NCBI RefSeq assembly: GCF_000426245.1
Contig: NZ_AUEZ01000039.1
Location: 1-64,000, forward strand
Reading direction: 5' to 3'
DNA length: 64,000 bases
Origin: Bradyrhizobium sp. Ai1a-2
Lineage (GTDB): Bacteria; Pseudomonadota; Alphaproteobacteria; Rhizobiales; Xanthobacteraceae
The notes under the pieces were generated by a model, which was not told the origin of the DNA, did no database searches, and saw nothing but the letters and a program-made list of their open reading frames with translations. This document shows, one piece after another, positions 25,783-34,332 of the stretch; positions within the stretch are counted from its first letter, which is position 1; every line of letters starts with the position of its first letter. The position numbers and the translations under genes were made by a program.

Positions 25783-25838
25783 CCTGTTTAGCGACTTATT
25801 TAACGTGGCTGCAAGCCGGCCGGCTCAAATCACCACGG
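25783..25838 (-). ncRNA. SAM-II riboswitch aptamer
   Basis: Read on the minus strand it has the conserved SAM-II landmarks in order: GGTGATTT (25834-25827), a GC-rich segment, CTTGCAGCCACG (25815-25804), TTAAATAAG and CGCTAAAC (25793-25786). SAM-II is a pseudoknotted S-adenosylmethionine sensor found ahead of met genes in Alphaproteobacteria. Boundaries are approximate, set by eye. Confidence 0.88.
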
Positions 25839-25954
25839 GATAAGTGCTGCTGATATTCGTTCCCGCTCTTTCCGTCAAGGCGGGCATCGGCTAACCGGTA
25901 AAATCCATGTTTTGGGCCTTTTATGGCTCCAAGCCGTCTTGAGGGACTGCGTCC

Positions 25955-27061
25955 GTGTCGTTCGTGCTGCAAGACGATGCCAATGGGATCCTGCCCGACC
26001 GCATGATCGCGGCGATGGCGGATGCGGGCCTGATCCTGCCGGCCTATCCCTTTGTCGAGAGCCAGATCCAGCCTGCGAGCCTCGACCTTCGTCTCGGCGA
26101 CATCGCCTATCGCGTGCGCGCGAGCTTTCTCCCCGGTCCCGACGCCACCGTCGCCGAGCGCATCGATGAATTGAAATTGCACGAGATCGGCCTCGCCGAC
26201 GGCGCGGTGCTGGAGACCAATTGCGTCTACATCGTGCCGCTGCTCGAGAGCCTCGCGCTGCCGCCGGAGATCATCGCGGCTGCGAACCCGAAGAGCTCGA
26301 CCGGGCGGCTCGACGTCTTCACCCGCGTGATCGCCGACGGCACGCGTCGTTTCGACATGATCGGCGCCGGCTATCACGGCCCGCTTTATGCGGAGATCAG
26401 CCCCAAGACGTTTCCGATCCTGGTGCGCGAAGGCTCGCGGTTGTCCCAGGTGCGCTTCCGCACCGGCGATGCCATCCTCAATGCCGACGAACTCGACGCG
26501 CTGCATAGCGCCGAACGCCTGGTCGATATCGACGATGCCGATCTCACCGATGGCGTCGCGGTTTCGGTTGATCTCTCGGGCGAGAATTCCGGCGGCTTCG
26601 TCGGCTATCGCGCCAAGCGCCACACCGGCGTCGTCGACGTCGATCGCCGCGGCGGCTATCAGATCGATGACTTCTGGGAGCCGATCCGCGCGCGCGCCGA
26701 CGGCAGCCTGATCCTCGATCCCGGCGAGTTCTATATCCTCGCATCAAAGGAAGCGGTGCAGGTGCCGCCGGACTACGCCGCCGAGATGGTGCCGTTCGAT
26801 CCGTTGGTCGGCGAATTCCGCGTGCACTATGCCGGCTTCTTCGATCCGGGCTTCGGCTATGCCGGCGCCGGCGGGCAGGGCGCACGCGCCGTGCTGGAGG
26901 TACGCTCGCGCGAGGTGCCGTTCATCCTCGAGCACGGCCAGATCGTCGGCCGCCTCGTCTACGAGAAGATGCTCGCCCGGCCGGATGCGATGTACGGCCA
27001 GCGCATCGGCTCGAACTACCAGGCCCAGGGCCTGAAGCTCTCCAAGCATTTCAGGGTATAG
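25955..27061 (+). CDS. dcd: 2'-deoxycytidine 5'-triphosphate deaminase (tandem-domain form)
   Basis: This 368-residue enzyme converts dCTP to dUTP. It is about twice the length of E. coli Dcd because two dUTPase-like beta-barrel domains are fused, a form seen in Alphaproteobacteria. N-terminal QPASLDLRLG and NPKSSTGRLDVFTRV, and C-terminal VLEVRSREVPFILEHGQ with VGRLVYEKM, mark the two copies. GTG 25955 follows GAGGG. It is divergent from metZ across the riboswitch leader. Confidence 0.9.
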   Translation: MSFVLQDDANGILPDRMIAAMADAGLILPAYPFVESQIQPASLDLRLGDIAYRVRASFLPGPDATVAERIDELKLHEIGLADGAVLETNCVYIVPLLESLALPPEIIAAANPKSSTGRLDVFTRVIADGTRRFDMIGAGYHGPLYAEISPKTFPILVREGSRLSQVRFRTGDAILNADELDALHSAERLVDIDDADLTDGVAVSVDLSGENSGGFVGYRAKRHTGVVDVDRRGGYQIDDFWEPIRARADGSLILDPGEFYILASKEAVQVPPDYAAEMVPFDPLVGEFRVHYAGFFDPGFGYAGAGGQGARAVLEVRSREVPFILEHGQIVGRLVYEKMLARPDAMYGQRIGSNYQAQGLKLSKHFRV

Positions 27062-27119
27062 CAGCTATCACTGCCGCCAATGCATGGCTGCCGAGGGCAT
27101 GCACTGGCTCGCGCGGAAA

Positions 27120-27893
27120 TCAGCTCTCCGGCCAATACTCATGTGCTGCGAGGCCTTCAAGCGCGAGGCCGTGGCTCAGATGCTTCAGCATCATCTCCTT
27201 GAGCTCCTGCACCATCACCACTCTCGCATAGCGAAGCGTGAGAGGCGGCTGCTTGAGAAGTTGCCGCGCAAGCTGCCTGGCGCGCGGCAGCAGTTCGGTT
27301 GCGGCGAGGACTTCGTTGACGACGCCGAGCTTGAGTGCCTCCTGCGCCGACAAACGCTGGCCTGTCAAAAGGAAATAGCGGCCGCGATTTATCCCGAGCA
27401 GATGCGGCCAGATGACGTGAACTCCGTCTCCAGGAACAAGCCCGTTCGGAACATGTGGAGCATCTTGAAAGACCGCGGTGTCGGACGCGAGCACGATGTC
27501 ACTCAGCACCGCGATCTCGGCGTGGATGTTGACGGGGCCGTTCACGGCCGCAATGACCGGGACTTCAATATCGAGAAGGTCCATCAGAAGACGCTTCGCA
27601 TCGCGATAGATGTGGTGCCAGGTGGTCGGTTCGATTTCGCTCCTGGGAAGTCGCTTGCCAAGCGTGGACGAGTCGATCTCTTCGATGAAGGCATCGCCGG
27701 TGCCGGTCATGATGACGATCTTGTTCTCCTTGTCCCTTTCGATGTCATGGAAGGCCGCCCCGAGCTGACTATGCGGACCGCTGCCCCACACCAGGGTCTT
27801 TCCATTCGTATGGAAGGTGATCTCCAAAACTCCGTCGCTACGCTCCATCCGGATATTGGAATATTTGCTCTTATAATCTTCGAACTGGGTCAT
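27120..27893 (-). CDS. Crotonase-fold protein resembling 6-oxocamphor hydrolase (beta-diketone hydrolase)
   Basis: The 257-residue enoyl-CoA hydratase/isomerase-fold protein matches Rhodococcus 6-oxocamphor hydrolase in length and in residues recalled as its active site: W36, H124, H147, D156 and E246 here, against W40, H122, H145, D154 and E244 there. Flanking blocks VPVIAAVNGP, SDIVLA and GRYFLLTGQ also agree. That enzyme cleaves a C-C bond of a cyclic beta-diketone without CoA. The true substrate is unknown, and no terpene genes are adjacent. ATG 27893 has AGGAG upstream. A LysR gene lies upstream on the same strand. Confidence 0.78.
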   Translation of the reverse strand: MTQFEDYKSKYSNIRMERSDGVLEITFHTNGKTLVWGSGPHSQLGAAFHDIERDKENKIVIMTGTGDAFIEEIDSSTLGKRLPRSEIEPTTWHHIYRDAKRLLMDLLDIEVPVIAAVNGPVNIHAEIAVLSDIVLASDTAVFQDAPHVPNGLVPGDGVHVIWPHLLGINRGRYFLLTGQRLSAQEALKLGVVNEVLAATELLPRARQLARQLLKQPPLTLRYARVVMVQELKEMMLKHLSHGLALEGLAAHEYWPES

Positions 27894-28215
27894 GGTTGTC
27901 TCCTGCTGCACTTTTGCTGAGCCAGCCGAGCGGAAGGTACGTCCAGCTTGTCTGCTGTCTCGATGCTAGTCGGGTTTCGGCGATGCGGACAATCACGTGA
28001 TTCCGCTATCCGAGCCTTCAAGTCCCGAGAGACTCCGTAAGAAGCCATTTGGACGTGCTGAAAGCCGACTTTCGAGGCTCTGCGGTGGTGGATTCCTCAT
28101 TCCGGAATGCCATTCACAACTGAAAGGATCGCAGGGAAGCTAATCAATCACCGCTGCTGCTGCATCATAGCAAGGTAAGAGACTGAGGACCGAGCCGGCA
28201 AAAGAACAACGCCGA
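27894..28215. other. Intergenic region, nothing recognised
   Basis: This ~320-bp stretch lies between the LysR stop and the hydrolase start. No supported frame, hairpin with T-tract, or recognisable operator was seen. It should contain the hydrolase promoter. Confidence 0.4.
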
Positions 28216-29124
28216 TCAATCGGGCGTCGCTTTGCGAACTGCCGCGCCGCGCACAAGATGATCGACGACGGCCCGCACTCGGGGTGACAGTGATTTGGTC
28301 TGCGGAAACAGTGCAAACACACCTTGGGCATCGCGCGCGTCGTCTTCCAAGACGATTTCCAGCCGGCCTTCAATGAGGAGCGGCTCCACCATATAGCGAT
28401 GGATATAGATCAGCCCCGCATCGGCCAGCGCGGCATTGACGAGTGCTTCTCCATAATCCGCTATCAGGCGCGCTTCCGGAATAATTTCCCGAACGTCTCC
28501 ATCGGGGCCTGGCAAGCGCCAGGCGTGCATGCGTCCATCCGATGTTGAGCGACACATGATGCACGTGTGTTCCCTGAGCGCCGCGGAATCTCCTGGGCGA
28601 CCCGCGCGCGCCAGATAACCGGGCGAGGCACAGACAACGAACCGTGCGGTATCGATCCGGCGAGCGATCAGTCGACTGTCGGGAAGCTCGCCGATTCGGA
28701 TCGCGAGGTCGTAACCCTCCTCGATCAGGTCGACACGGCGATCCGAAAAGCTTGCTTCGATGAAGAGCTCGGTGTGGCAAGCGAGCAAAGTCGTGAGCTC
28801 AGGCACGACAACCAGTCGTCCATATGCGAGCGGCAGGCTGATACGCAGGAGGCCGCGTGGCGCGGCCCCGGTCCGGGCCAGCATCTCGCGGGCATCTTCG
28901 AGCTCGGCCAATGCGTTCCGGCACCGGCCAAGGAATGCCTCGCCGTCAGCCGTGAGGCTCAAGCTGCGCGTCGTGCGGTTCATGAGCCGAACCCCAACCT
29001 CTGTCTCCAGACGCGAGACCGCCTTGCTTACTGCGGAGGCTGTCAGATTCAGCTTGGCTGCGGCCGCCGTGAAACTCTTCAGTTCGGCCGCATGCACGAA
29101 CGCGGTGACTGCGGCGAAATCCAT
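28216..29124 (-). CDS. LysR-family transcriptional regulator
   Basis: The 302-residue regulator has an N-terminal winged helix-turn-helix (AVTAFVHAAELKSFTAAAAKLNLTASAVSKAVSRLE) and a substrate-binding effector domain typical of the CrgA-like LysR branch (GLLRISLPLAYGRLVVVPEL, YDLAIRIGELPDS). It is on the same strand as the hydrolase gene, about 320 bp upstream of it, and is a candidate controller. The inducer is unknown. Confidence 0.88.
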   Translation of the reverse strand: MDFAAVTAFVHAAELKSFTAAAAKLNLTASAVSKAVSRLETEVGVRLMNRTTRSLSLTADGEAFLGRCRNALAELEDAREMLARTGAAPRGLLRISLPLAYGRLVVVPELTTLLACHTELFIEASFSDRRVDLIEEGYDLAIRIGELPDSRLIARRIDTARFVVCASPGYLARAGRPGDSAALREHTCIMCRSTSDGRMHAWRLPGPDGDVREIIPEARLIADYGEALVNAALADAGLIYIHRYMVEPLLIEGRLEIVLEDDARDAQGVFALFPQTKSLSPRVRAVVDHLVRGAAVRKATPD

Positions 29125-29274
29125 GTCGACCTCGATTTGGAGCCCTGGTCATAAGTTAGGCGGCTGACCGGGCTTTACCAACCGCGCGTCGCGGCGCTGC
29201 CGACCAGCGCGCCGAGAGAGCGCGAAATTTCCTGTGGCCCTTCGGCACCGTTAGTCCCCGATCACAATTTACAT

Positions 29275-29303
29275 TCTTTGTGACCACCATAACGACACAA
29301 AGA
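29275..29303. repeat. Inverted repeat upstream of a small gene
   Basis: TCTTTGTG (29275-29282) and CACAAAGA (29296-29303) form a perfect 8-bp inverted repeat with a 13-bp gap, between the LysR gene and the small frame at 29336. It could be an operator. Confidence 0.4.
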
Positions 29304-29335
29304 GGTTGTGGCCTACCTCAGCGTGCGACGGCTTG

Positions 29336-29545
29336 ATGGGTGGTAGTGTGGACTACACTGTAACCTTTTTCGAGGTCATTGCGGGTTGGCTCGCCTTCAA
29401 TGGGCTTGTTGCCATTGTACTGACCTATTGCGCTCCGGGTGAGCGCCTTTGGCGCCGTCATCGATCAGAACCTGTCGACCGCGGTCGTAGCCGCCACCAT
29501 TCGGAAGGGGAAACGACAATTTTGATCGTGTTCAAGCCTACGTAA
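29336..29545 (+). CDS. Small single-pass membrane protein (hypothetical)
   Basis: This 69-codon frame has one hydrophobic segment (about residues 6-28, FFEVIAGWLAFNGLVAIVLT) followed by an Arg/His-rich tail. No strong ribosome site is visible and no named family is recognised. An upstream start at 29306 is also open. It lies in an otherwise empty ~690-bp gap, so it is only tentatively a gene. The following ~290 bp to the cyclase gene show nothing further. Confidence 0.4.
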   Translation: MGGSVDYTVTFFEVIAGWLAFNGLVAIVLTYCAPGERLWRRHRSEPVDRGRSRHHSEGETTILIVFKPT

Positions 29546-29831
29546 CACTCGCTTGGTCTCGCGCGACGCGCGTTGTGGCGCAGACGCATCAACAGTGCCG
29601 GAAACGTTTCCCCGCGGTCGAATCTTTTTGACTGATCGGGCGTGAGATCATCCACTAGAGGCATGTTTGATGCAGCAATTTCATGTCTGATTATATTGAG
29701 CGTTGGTATTCTCATAGCCCACGCGATCGACGCACTTCGACCCTAGCGGTCCAGTGTCGTCCAGATATTTATCTGCGCCGGAAATCAACATAGAAGCGCC
29801 ATCGCCGGGATAATTGGGGTATGCTCCGCAC

Positions 29832-31244
29832 ATGCAGGATAGCGACACCCTCTTGGACGCCTTGCGCCGCTCTGCCGACCCTGTCGTGGTCGATGCCGTC
29901 GATAATCTTGTCCAGAATGGCCGTGGCGAGGAACTGGCCCGGGTCAATGCCGTAGCCTTCGCCGCCGCCACGGGGCTGGACGAGGCAAAGGTCATTGCTG
30001 CCCTTCTGCACGCGTCGCGGCTGGGCCTGTTCGAGATGTCCTGGAACATTCTATGTCCGAGTTGCGGCGGCATCCTCGGCGCCAACGCGACGCTGCGAAG
30101 CGTGCAGAGAGAGGATTACCATTGCGCTTTCTGCGGGGTGGCGAGCGAGCCGGTGCTGGACGAAACGGTGGAGGTCAGCTTCACCGTCAGCCCCCGGGTT
30201 CGCCGCATCGCCGCCCACTCTCCAAACGAACTCGGCTTCTGGGACTATCACCGGCAAGTCTTTTTCGGGACGGGGGTTGTCTTCCCCGAGCCGGACGTGT
30301 TCGCCGAGCTCGCTCGTAAGGCTCTGTTGGAGACGATCGAGCTGCAGGCCGGCGACCGGATGATCCTATCTCTGCAACTGCCGACGCAGCCCGTGATCGT
30401 CTTCGACCCGGTGACCCATAGTGCCCATTTGATCGAGACCTCAGGCGAGCCGACGGCGGACCGCCGCGAGCTCTCGATGATCTTCATGAACCCGCCTACC
30501 GGCCTCAGCCGCGTGACCCTGTCTCCGGGGCCATTGCGTCTTCTGCTGGACAACCGGACGCAGCGCCGGGTCCTGGTCGGCGTCTATGTCACGGGCCCGG
30601 AGCTGGAACGGCTGATCGGCGGTCGCCGCCCGTTCCTAACCGCCAAGCGACTGCTGACGAACCAGACATTCCGCGACCTCTATCGGACGGAGACCCTTGA
30701 CGTCGAGCAGCGGCTCAAGATCATGAGCCTGACCTTCCTGTTCACCGACCTGAAGGGGTCGACCGACTTGTACGATCGGGTCGGCGACCTCGTCGCCTAT
30801 GATCTGGTGCGCTCACACTTCCAGATCCTGAACGAAATCGTGGCGTCTGAATCCGGCGCCGTGGTCAAGACCATCGGTGATGCCGTCATGGCGACCTTCC
30901 CGGTGCCGCACCGCGCCGTCTCCGCCGCCCTGAGAATGCGCGATTCGATGCGGCAGCTGAATGTCCGGCGGGGAGCGGAGGAACTGATCCTGAAGATCGG
31001 GATCCACGAGGGGCCATGCCTGGCGGTGAACCTGAACGACCGGCAGGATTATTTCGGCCAGACGGTGAACATCGCGTCGCGGGTGCAGGCCTTGGCCACC
31101 GGCGACAGCATCTTCGCCACCCAGGCGGTCGTACAAGATCCGGAATCGGCCCGACTCATTTCGTCGCGCGGGGTGGATGCCCAACCTCAGATGATCGCGC
31201 TCCGCGGTGTCGGCGAGCGCATGCCCATCTTCGCGATAAGTTGA
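29832..31244 (+). CDS. Class III adenylate/guanylate cyclase with N-terminal DUF5939-like and zinc-ribbon region
   Basis: The 470-residue soluble signalling protein has an N-terminal helical region (1-70). A Cys4 zinc ribbon follows (C75, C78, C98, C101), then a beta-rich DUF5939-type domain (about 110-290) and a class III nucleotide cyclase domain (about 298-470). Metal aspartates D306 (FTDLKGS) and D350 (IGDAVM) and transition-state N413 and R417 (VNIASR) are present, so it should be active. K346 fits purine recognition; ATP is the likelier substrate, by inference. ATG 29832 was chosen over TTG 29814. The gene stands alone. Confidence 0.85.
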   Translation: MQDSDTLLDALRRSADPVVVDAVDNLVQNGRGEELARVNAVAFAAATGLDEAKVIAALLHASRLGLFEMSWNILCPSCGGILGANATLRSVQREDYHCAFCGVASEPVLDETVEVSFTVSPRVRRIAAHSPNELGFWDYHRQVFFGTGVVFPEPDVFAELARKALLETIELQAGDRMILSLQLPTQPVIVFDPVTHSAHLIETSGEPTADRRELSMIFMNPPTGLSRVTLSPGPLRLLLDNRTQRRVLVGVYVTGPELERLIGGRRPFLTAKRLLTNQTFRDLYRTETLDVEQRLKIMSLTFLFTDLKGSTDLYDRVGDLVAYDLVRSHFQILNEIVASESGAVVKTIGDAVMATFPVPHRAVSAALRMRDSMRQLNVRRGAEELILKIGIHEGPCLAVNLNDRQDYFGQTVNIASRVQALATGDSIFATQAVVQDPESARLISSRGVDAQPQMIALRGVGERMPIFAIS

Positions 31245-31290
31245 CCAGAGCGCGATGAGATCAGGTTGAATTGCATCCTCGCTGGAGGCT

Positions 31291-31419
31291 GCGCTCCCTC
31301 CCCCGCTTGCGGGGGAGGGCTGGGGTGGGGGTGTCTCCGCGAGTCGTGCTGTTCTTTTGCGTGGAGAGAGCCCTCACCCGGCGCTTGCGCGCCGACCTCT
31401 CCCGCAAGCGGGAGAGGTG
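31291..31419. repeat. Dispersed palindromic repeat, family R1 (copy 2)
   Basis: It shares the GGGGGAGGGCTGGGGTGGGGG core and the CTCTCCCGCAAGCGGGAGAG end with 310-428, and additionally has the left-arm hairpin CTCCCCCGCTTGCGGGGGAG-type sequence. It fills the gap between convergent genes. Confidence 0.8.
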
Positions 31420-31496
31420 AACGCGTGGACGGGCCGATTCAACGAAAACGCATCACGCTCCAGCCGGGCTGACCGCGAGCGGACGGGCTTCACAGA

Positions 31497-31823
31497 CTAA
31501 AAGCCTGCCGGTTTGCCTTTCTGGTTTGGCGAAATACAATTCTGGCAGATATTCAGTTTGCGCTTGAGCTGATCGTCATCAGCTTGCTGGCGCGCTGCTT
31601 CTTCCTCCCAGTTCGTGGATTTTGACGCCGAACCCTGCTCCGTCTCGGCCTTGGACCGCTTGCGGGTCGTCCGTTGTTGCGGAAGAGAAGGGATGGCTTC
31701 CGCTGGAGGCTGATAGAAGCCGTCTACATCGGTAGGCCCCAACGAGCCCTGCTGGGCATGACAGCGGTCGCCAGATTGGCAGAATACTGCAGCGAACAGT
31801 AGGCCAGCATAGATGAGCTTCAT
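31497..31823 (-). CDS. Small secreted hypothetical protein
   Basis: The 108-residue protein has a signal peptide (MKLIYAGLLFAAVFCQSGDR, cleavage near CHA-QQ at about residue 24) and a charged, Gln/Lys-rich mature part ending with a CxxC pair (NICQNCIS). GAGAGGAG precedes ATG 31823. No domain recognised. The terminal CxxC might bind metal or form a disulfide. Confidence 0.65.
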   Translation of the reverse strand: MKLIYAGLLFAAVFCQSGDRCHAQQGSLGPTDVDGFYQPPAEAIPSLPQQRTTRKRSKAETEQGSASKSTNWEEEAARQQADDDQLKRKLNICQNCISPNQKGKPAGF

Positions 31824-32143
31824 GGACTCCTCTCCGGCACAATAAGAACCACCGAGCTGTGGCGACAGCGATGCTCTTATAGCAGCAGTCTCTCAAGCCC
31901 CGTGGATGCGTGCGATTGACCTACGCTTTCTCGTCGGTCACCGAGCATCTATCTGCAAAAGAAGTCAATTTTGAAGCTACGGAAATACCGTCGTTGCTTG
32001 ACGCCTTTATGAAGCTTTCAATCAGCGCGGTCTGAGCGTTTGGTGGTTCACAAAACTGCGCCGCCGGGCTTGAAATACAGTGTCCCGGCGGCGTCTGTCT
32101 CAACTGGTGCCCGATCCGCCCGCTGCCGATGCGGGGTGGCCGC
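31824..32143. other. Intergenic region, nothing recognised
   Basis: This ~320-bp stretch lies between the secreted-protein gene and the SDR stop codon. A minus-strand frame at 31921-32166 overlaps the SDR and has no similarity to anything I know. No repeat or terminator stands out. Confidence 0.4.
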
Positions 32144-32884
32144 TCACGCGTTGGCGCCGCCGTCAATGGTAAATTCCGCCCCGTTGATCGAGCGCGCCTC
32201 TGGCCCGGCCACGAATGCGACCAGCGCTGCGACGTCGTCCGCCTTGCCGTAGCGGGGGATCGCCATCCGCGCCCGCTGGGCGGCCGCCTGTTCGCCTTCC
32301 GCGGGGTTCATGTCGGTGTCGGTCGAGCCCGGATGCACGATGTTGACCGTGATGCCGCGGTCGCCGAGATCGCGTGCCAGGCCTTTTGTCCAGGCAATCA
32401 GCGCGGATTTGCTCATCGAGTAGAGGCTTAGACCGGGACTGGGCACGCGGGTCGCGAGATTGCTGCCGATCGAGATGATGCGGCCGCCTTCGCCCATGTG
32501 CGCTGCCGCCGCCTGCGATCCGACCACCACCGCCCGCACGTTGACCGCGAGCGTCGCATCGATGTCTTCAAGGCTCAGCTGGTCGATCGGTCCGCCCCTG
32601 GCGATGCCGGCATTGTTGATGAGGATATCGAGGCCGCCAAGCGCCCTCGCGGCTTGATCCACGGCGGCTTTGACCGCGGCGGCATCGGCGCTGTCGGCCT
32701 TGATCGCAAGTCCCCGCCGGCCCAATCGCTCGATCTCGGCGACCACCGCCTGCGCCTTGTCGGCCGAACGTTCATAGGTGATTGCAACGTTCGCGCCATC
32801 GGCGGCGAGCCGTCTTGCGATCGCAGCGCCAATCCCGCGGCTCGCGCCGGTTACCAACGCCCGCTTTCCCTGCAATGCGCTCAT
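32144..32884 (-). CDS. SDR-family oxidoreductase
   Basis: This 246-residue classical short-chain dehydrogenase has TGASRGIG at 12-19, NNAG at 90-93, S139/S141, Y155 and K159 (YSMSK), and a C-terminal NGAEFTIDGG. The R39-S40-A41 after the second strand suggests NADP(H) preference. It is transcribed divergently from a TetR gene across about 100 bp containing repeated operator-like sequences, so it is probably the target of that repressor. Confidence 0.9.
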   Translation of the reverse strand: MSALQGKRALVTGASRGIGAAIARRLAADGANVAITYERSADKAQAVVAEIERLGRRGLAIKADSADAAAVKAAVDQAARALGGLDILINNAGIARGGPIDQLSLEDIDATLAVNVRAVVVGSQAAAAHMGEGGRIISIGSNLATRVPSPGLSLYSMSKSALIAWTKGLARDLGDRGITVNIVHPGSTDTDMNPAEGEQAAAQRARMAIPRYGKADDVAALVAFVAGPEARSINGAEFTIDGGANA

Positions 32885-32897
32885 GTTCCATCTCCAT

Positions 32898-32980
32898 TTG
32901 TGTGTCGATTGATACAGAAATAGCGCCCGTTGCGTCGGGCCGTCAAGCGCATTAATTTAGTGAACGACACAGAAATAGGG
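32898..32980. promoter_or_regulatory. Repeated operator-like sites between SDR and TetR genes
   Basis: GATACAGAAATAG (32911-32923) and GACACAGAAATAG (32966-32978) are direct repeats 55 bp apart. TGTGTCG (about 32900) and CGACACA (about 32965) form an inverted pair. Placement over both divergent promoters fits TetR autoregulation and repression of the SDR gene. Confidence 0.55.
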
Positions 32981-32987
32981 TGGACGA

Positions 32988-33599
32988 ATGGTCGAGCGAG
33001 GTCGCCCCAGGGGCTTCGACAAGGATGCGGCGCTCGCGCGCGCCATGGAGGTGTTTTGGGTGAAGGGCTATGACGGGGCCTCGATGACCGATCTCACGAC
33101 GGCGATGGGGATCGCTTCGCCAAGCCTCTATGCGGCCTTCGGCTGCAAGGAAGAACTGTTCCGGCAAGCGCTGCAATTGTATCGCGCGATCCAGGGGCCC
33201 GAGATCTGGGGTGGCATCGCGCGCGCGCCTACCGCCTATGAGGCGGTGGAAAGCTATCTCATGCAGACGGCGAGGGCGTTCACGCGCCGGAACCGGCCGC
33301 CGGGTTGCCTGGTGGTGCTGTCGGCGCTGCACGAGACCGAGCAGTCCGAATCGGTGCGGCGCGAACTGATCGCGATGCGCGCGAAGAATGTCGAGGATCT
33401 GCGGCTGCGGCTCCAGGAGGGCGTGGTATCCGGCGAGATATCAGCAGAGGCCGATCTCGCGGCGATCGCGCGATACTACGTCACCGTGCAACAGGGCATG
33501 TCGATCCAGGCACGCGACGGCGCGACACGGCGGGAGCTGGAACGCGTTGCGCACGCGGCGCTCGCGGCATGGAAGCCTTTGACCAGCGCGCCCGGCTGA
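32988..33599 (+). CDS. TetR/AcrR-family transcriptional regulator
   Basis: The 203-residue repressor starts MVERGRPRGFDKDAAL, with the helix-turn-helix SMTDLTTAMGIASPSLYAAFG, typical of the AcrR-like branch (TetR_C11/ YxaF type). The helical C-terminal ligand domain includes PPGCLVVLSAL. It is divergent from the SDR gene and is its likely regulator. Ligand unknown. Confidence 0.9.
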   Translation: MVERGRPRGFDKDAALARAMEVFWVKGYDGASMTDLTTAMGIASPSLYAAFGCKEELFRQALQLYRAIQGPEIWGGIARAPTAYEAVESYLMQTARAFTRRNRPPGCLVVLSALHETEQSESVRRELIAMRAKNVEDLRLRLQEGVVSGEISAEADLAAIARYYVTVQQGMSIQARDGATRRELERVAHAALAAWKPLTSAPG

Positions 33600-33639
33600 G
33601 CCTTAGGGCAGATCGTCGCCGCCGGTTGCCGCAGCCAGG

Positions 33640-34143
33640 TCAACCGTGTCCGGATTGCCGGAAGTGCTGCAGCATGTCCATGAGGGCTTCGCCGCTCGCG
33701 CTCAATTCCTCGAAGTGGATCCTGGATAGTTTACGCAGGCGGCGCTCGCCCTTTGCAGTCAACCGAACCAGGATGCGCCGCCTGTCGTCGGGATCAGCAG
33801 CGCGAGCAATCAGGCCGAGCTTTGTCATCCGATCGATCAACTCGACTGCGGTGTGATGCCGGATCAGGAGAAGCTTCGCCAGGTCGCCGACCGAGACTGG
33901 CTTGTCATGTGAGAAGCCCTTGATCGACAGCAATGCCTGGTGCTGCTGCGGCGTCAGCTTCTCCTTGCGGGCGGCGGTCTCACTGAAGGCGAGGAATCTT
34001 CGCAGTTCGTACCGGAATCGGGCCAGCGCGTGGTAGTCGACGGTCCGAACCTCGTCCGCTGCCTTTGAGACCGGCCGCTTCACCAGCCGTCTGATCCTGG
34101 TTTGGGTGGTCACGGGATGTTCTCGATTGCGCTCAACGCTCAT
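33640..34143 (-). CDS. MarR-family transcriptional regulator
   Basis: This 167-residue winged-helix regulator has the recognition region VGDLAKLLLIRHHTAVELIDRMTKLGLI and the wing ADPDDRRRILVRLT, typical of MarR. The basic N-terminal extension (about 25 residues) is variable. It is divergent from the ClC transporter gene (190 bp between starts) and may control it. I chose ATG 34143. Confidence 0.87.
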   Translation of the reverse strand: MSVERNREHPVTTQTRIRRLVKRPVSKAADEVRTVDYHALARFRYELRRFLAFSETAARKEKLTPQQHQALLSIKGFSHDKPVSVGDLAKLLLIRHHTAVELIDRMTKLGLIARAADPDDRRRILVRLTAKGERRLRKLSRIHFEELSASGEALMDMLQHFRQSGHG

Positions 34144-34332
34144 CAATCACAGATCGCATGGCGGTGAAAGGCCGGACTCGGCGTTCGAGCGCTCAAGCCT
34201 CGCTTTCGGCCTGTTGCGTTCGCGTCATGGCCACCCTTCAAAATATATCGTAGTACGATCTATTTGCAGCGCGGTATAGGCGTTGCAGCACGAGACCGCG
34301 GCCGCGCCGCGGGCAAGAAGAGGGAATTTTGC

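Noticed and set aside
34264..34332. Upstream extension of the ClC gene
   Set aside because: Those codons are Arg-rich and unlike ClC N-termini, whereas ATG 34333 has a good ribosome site.
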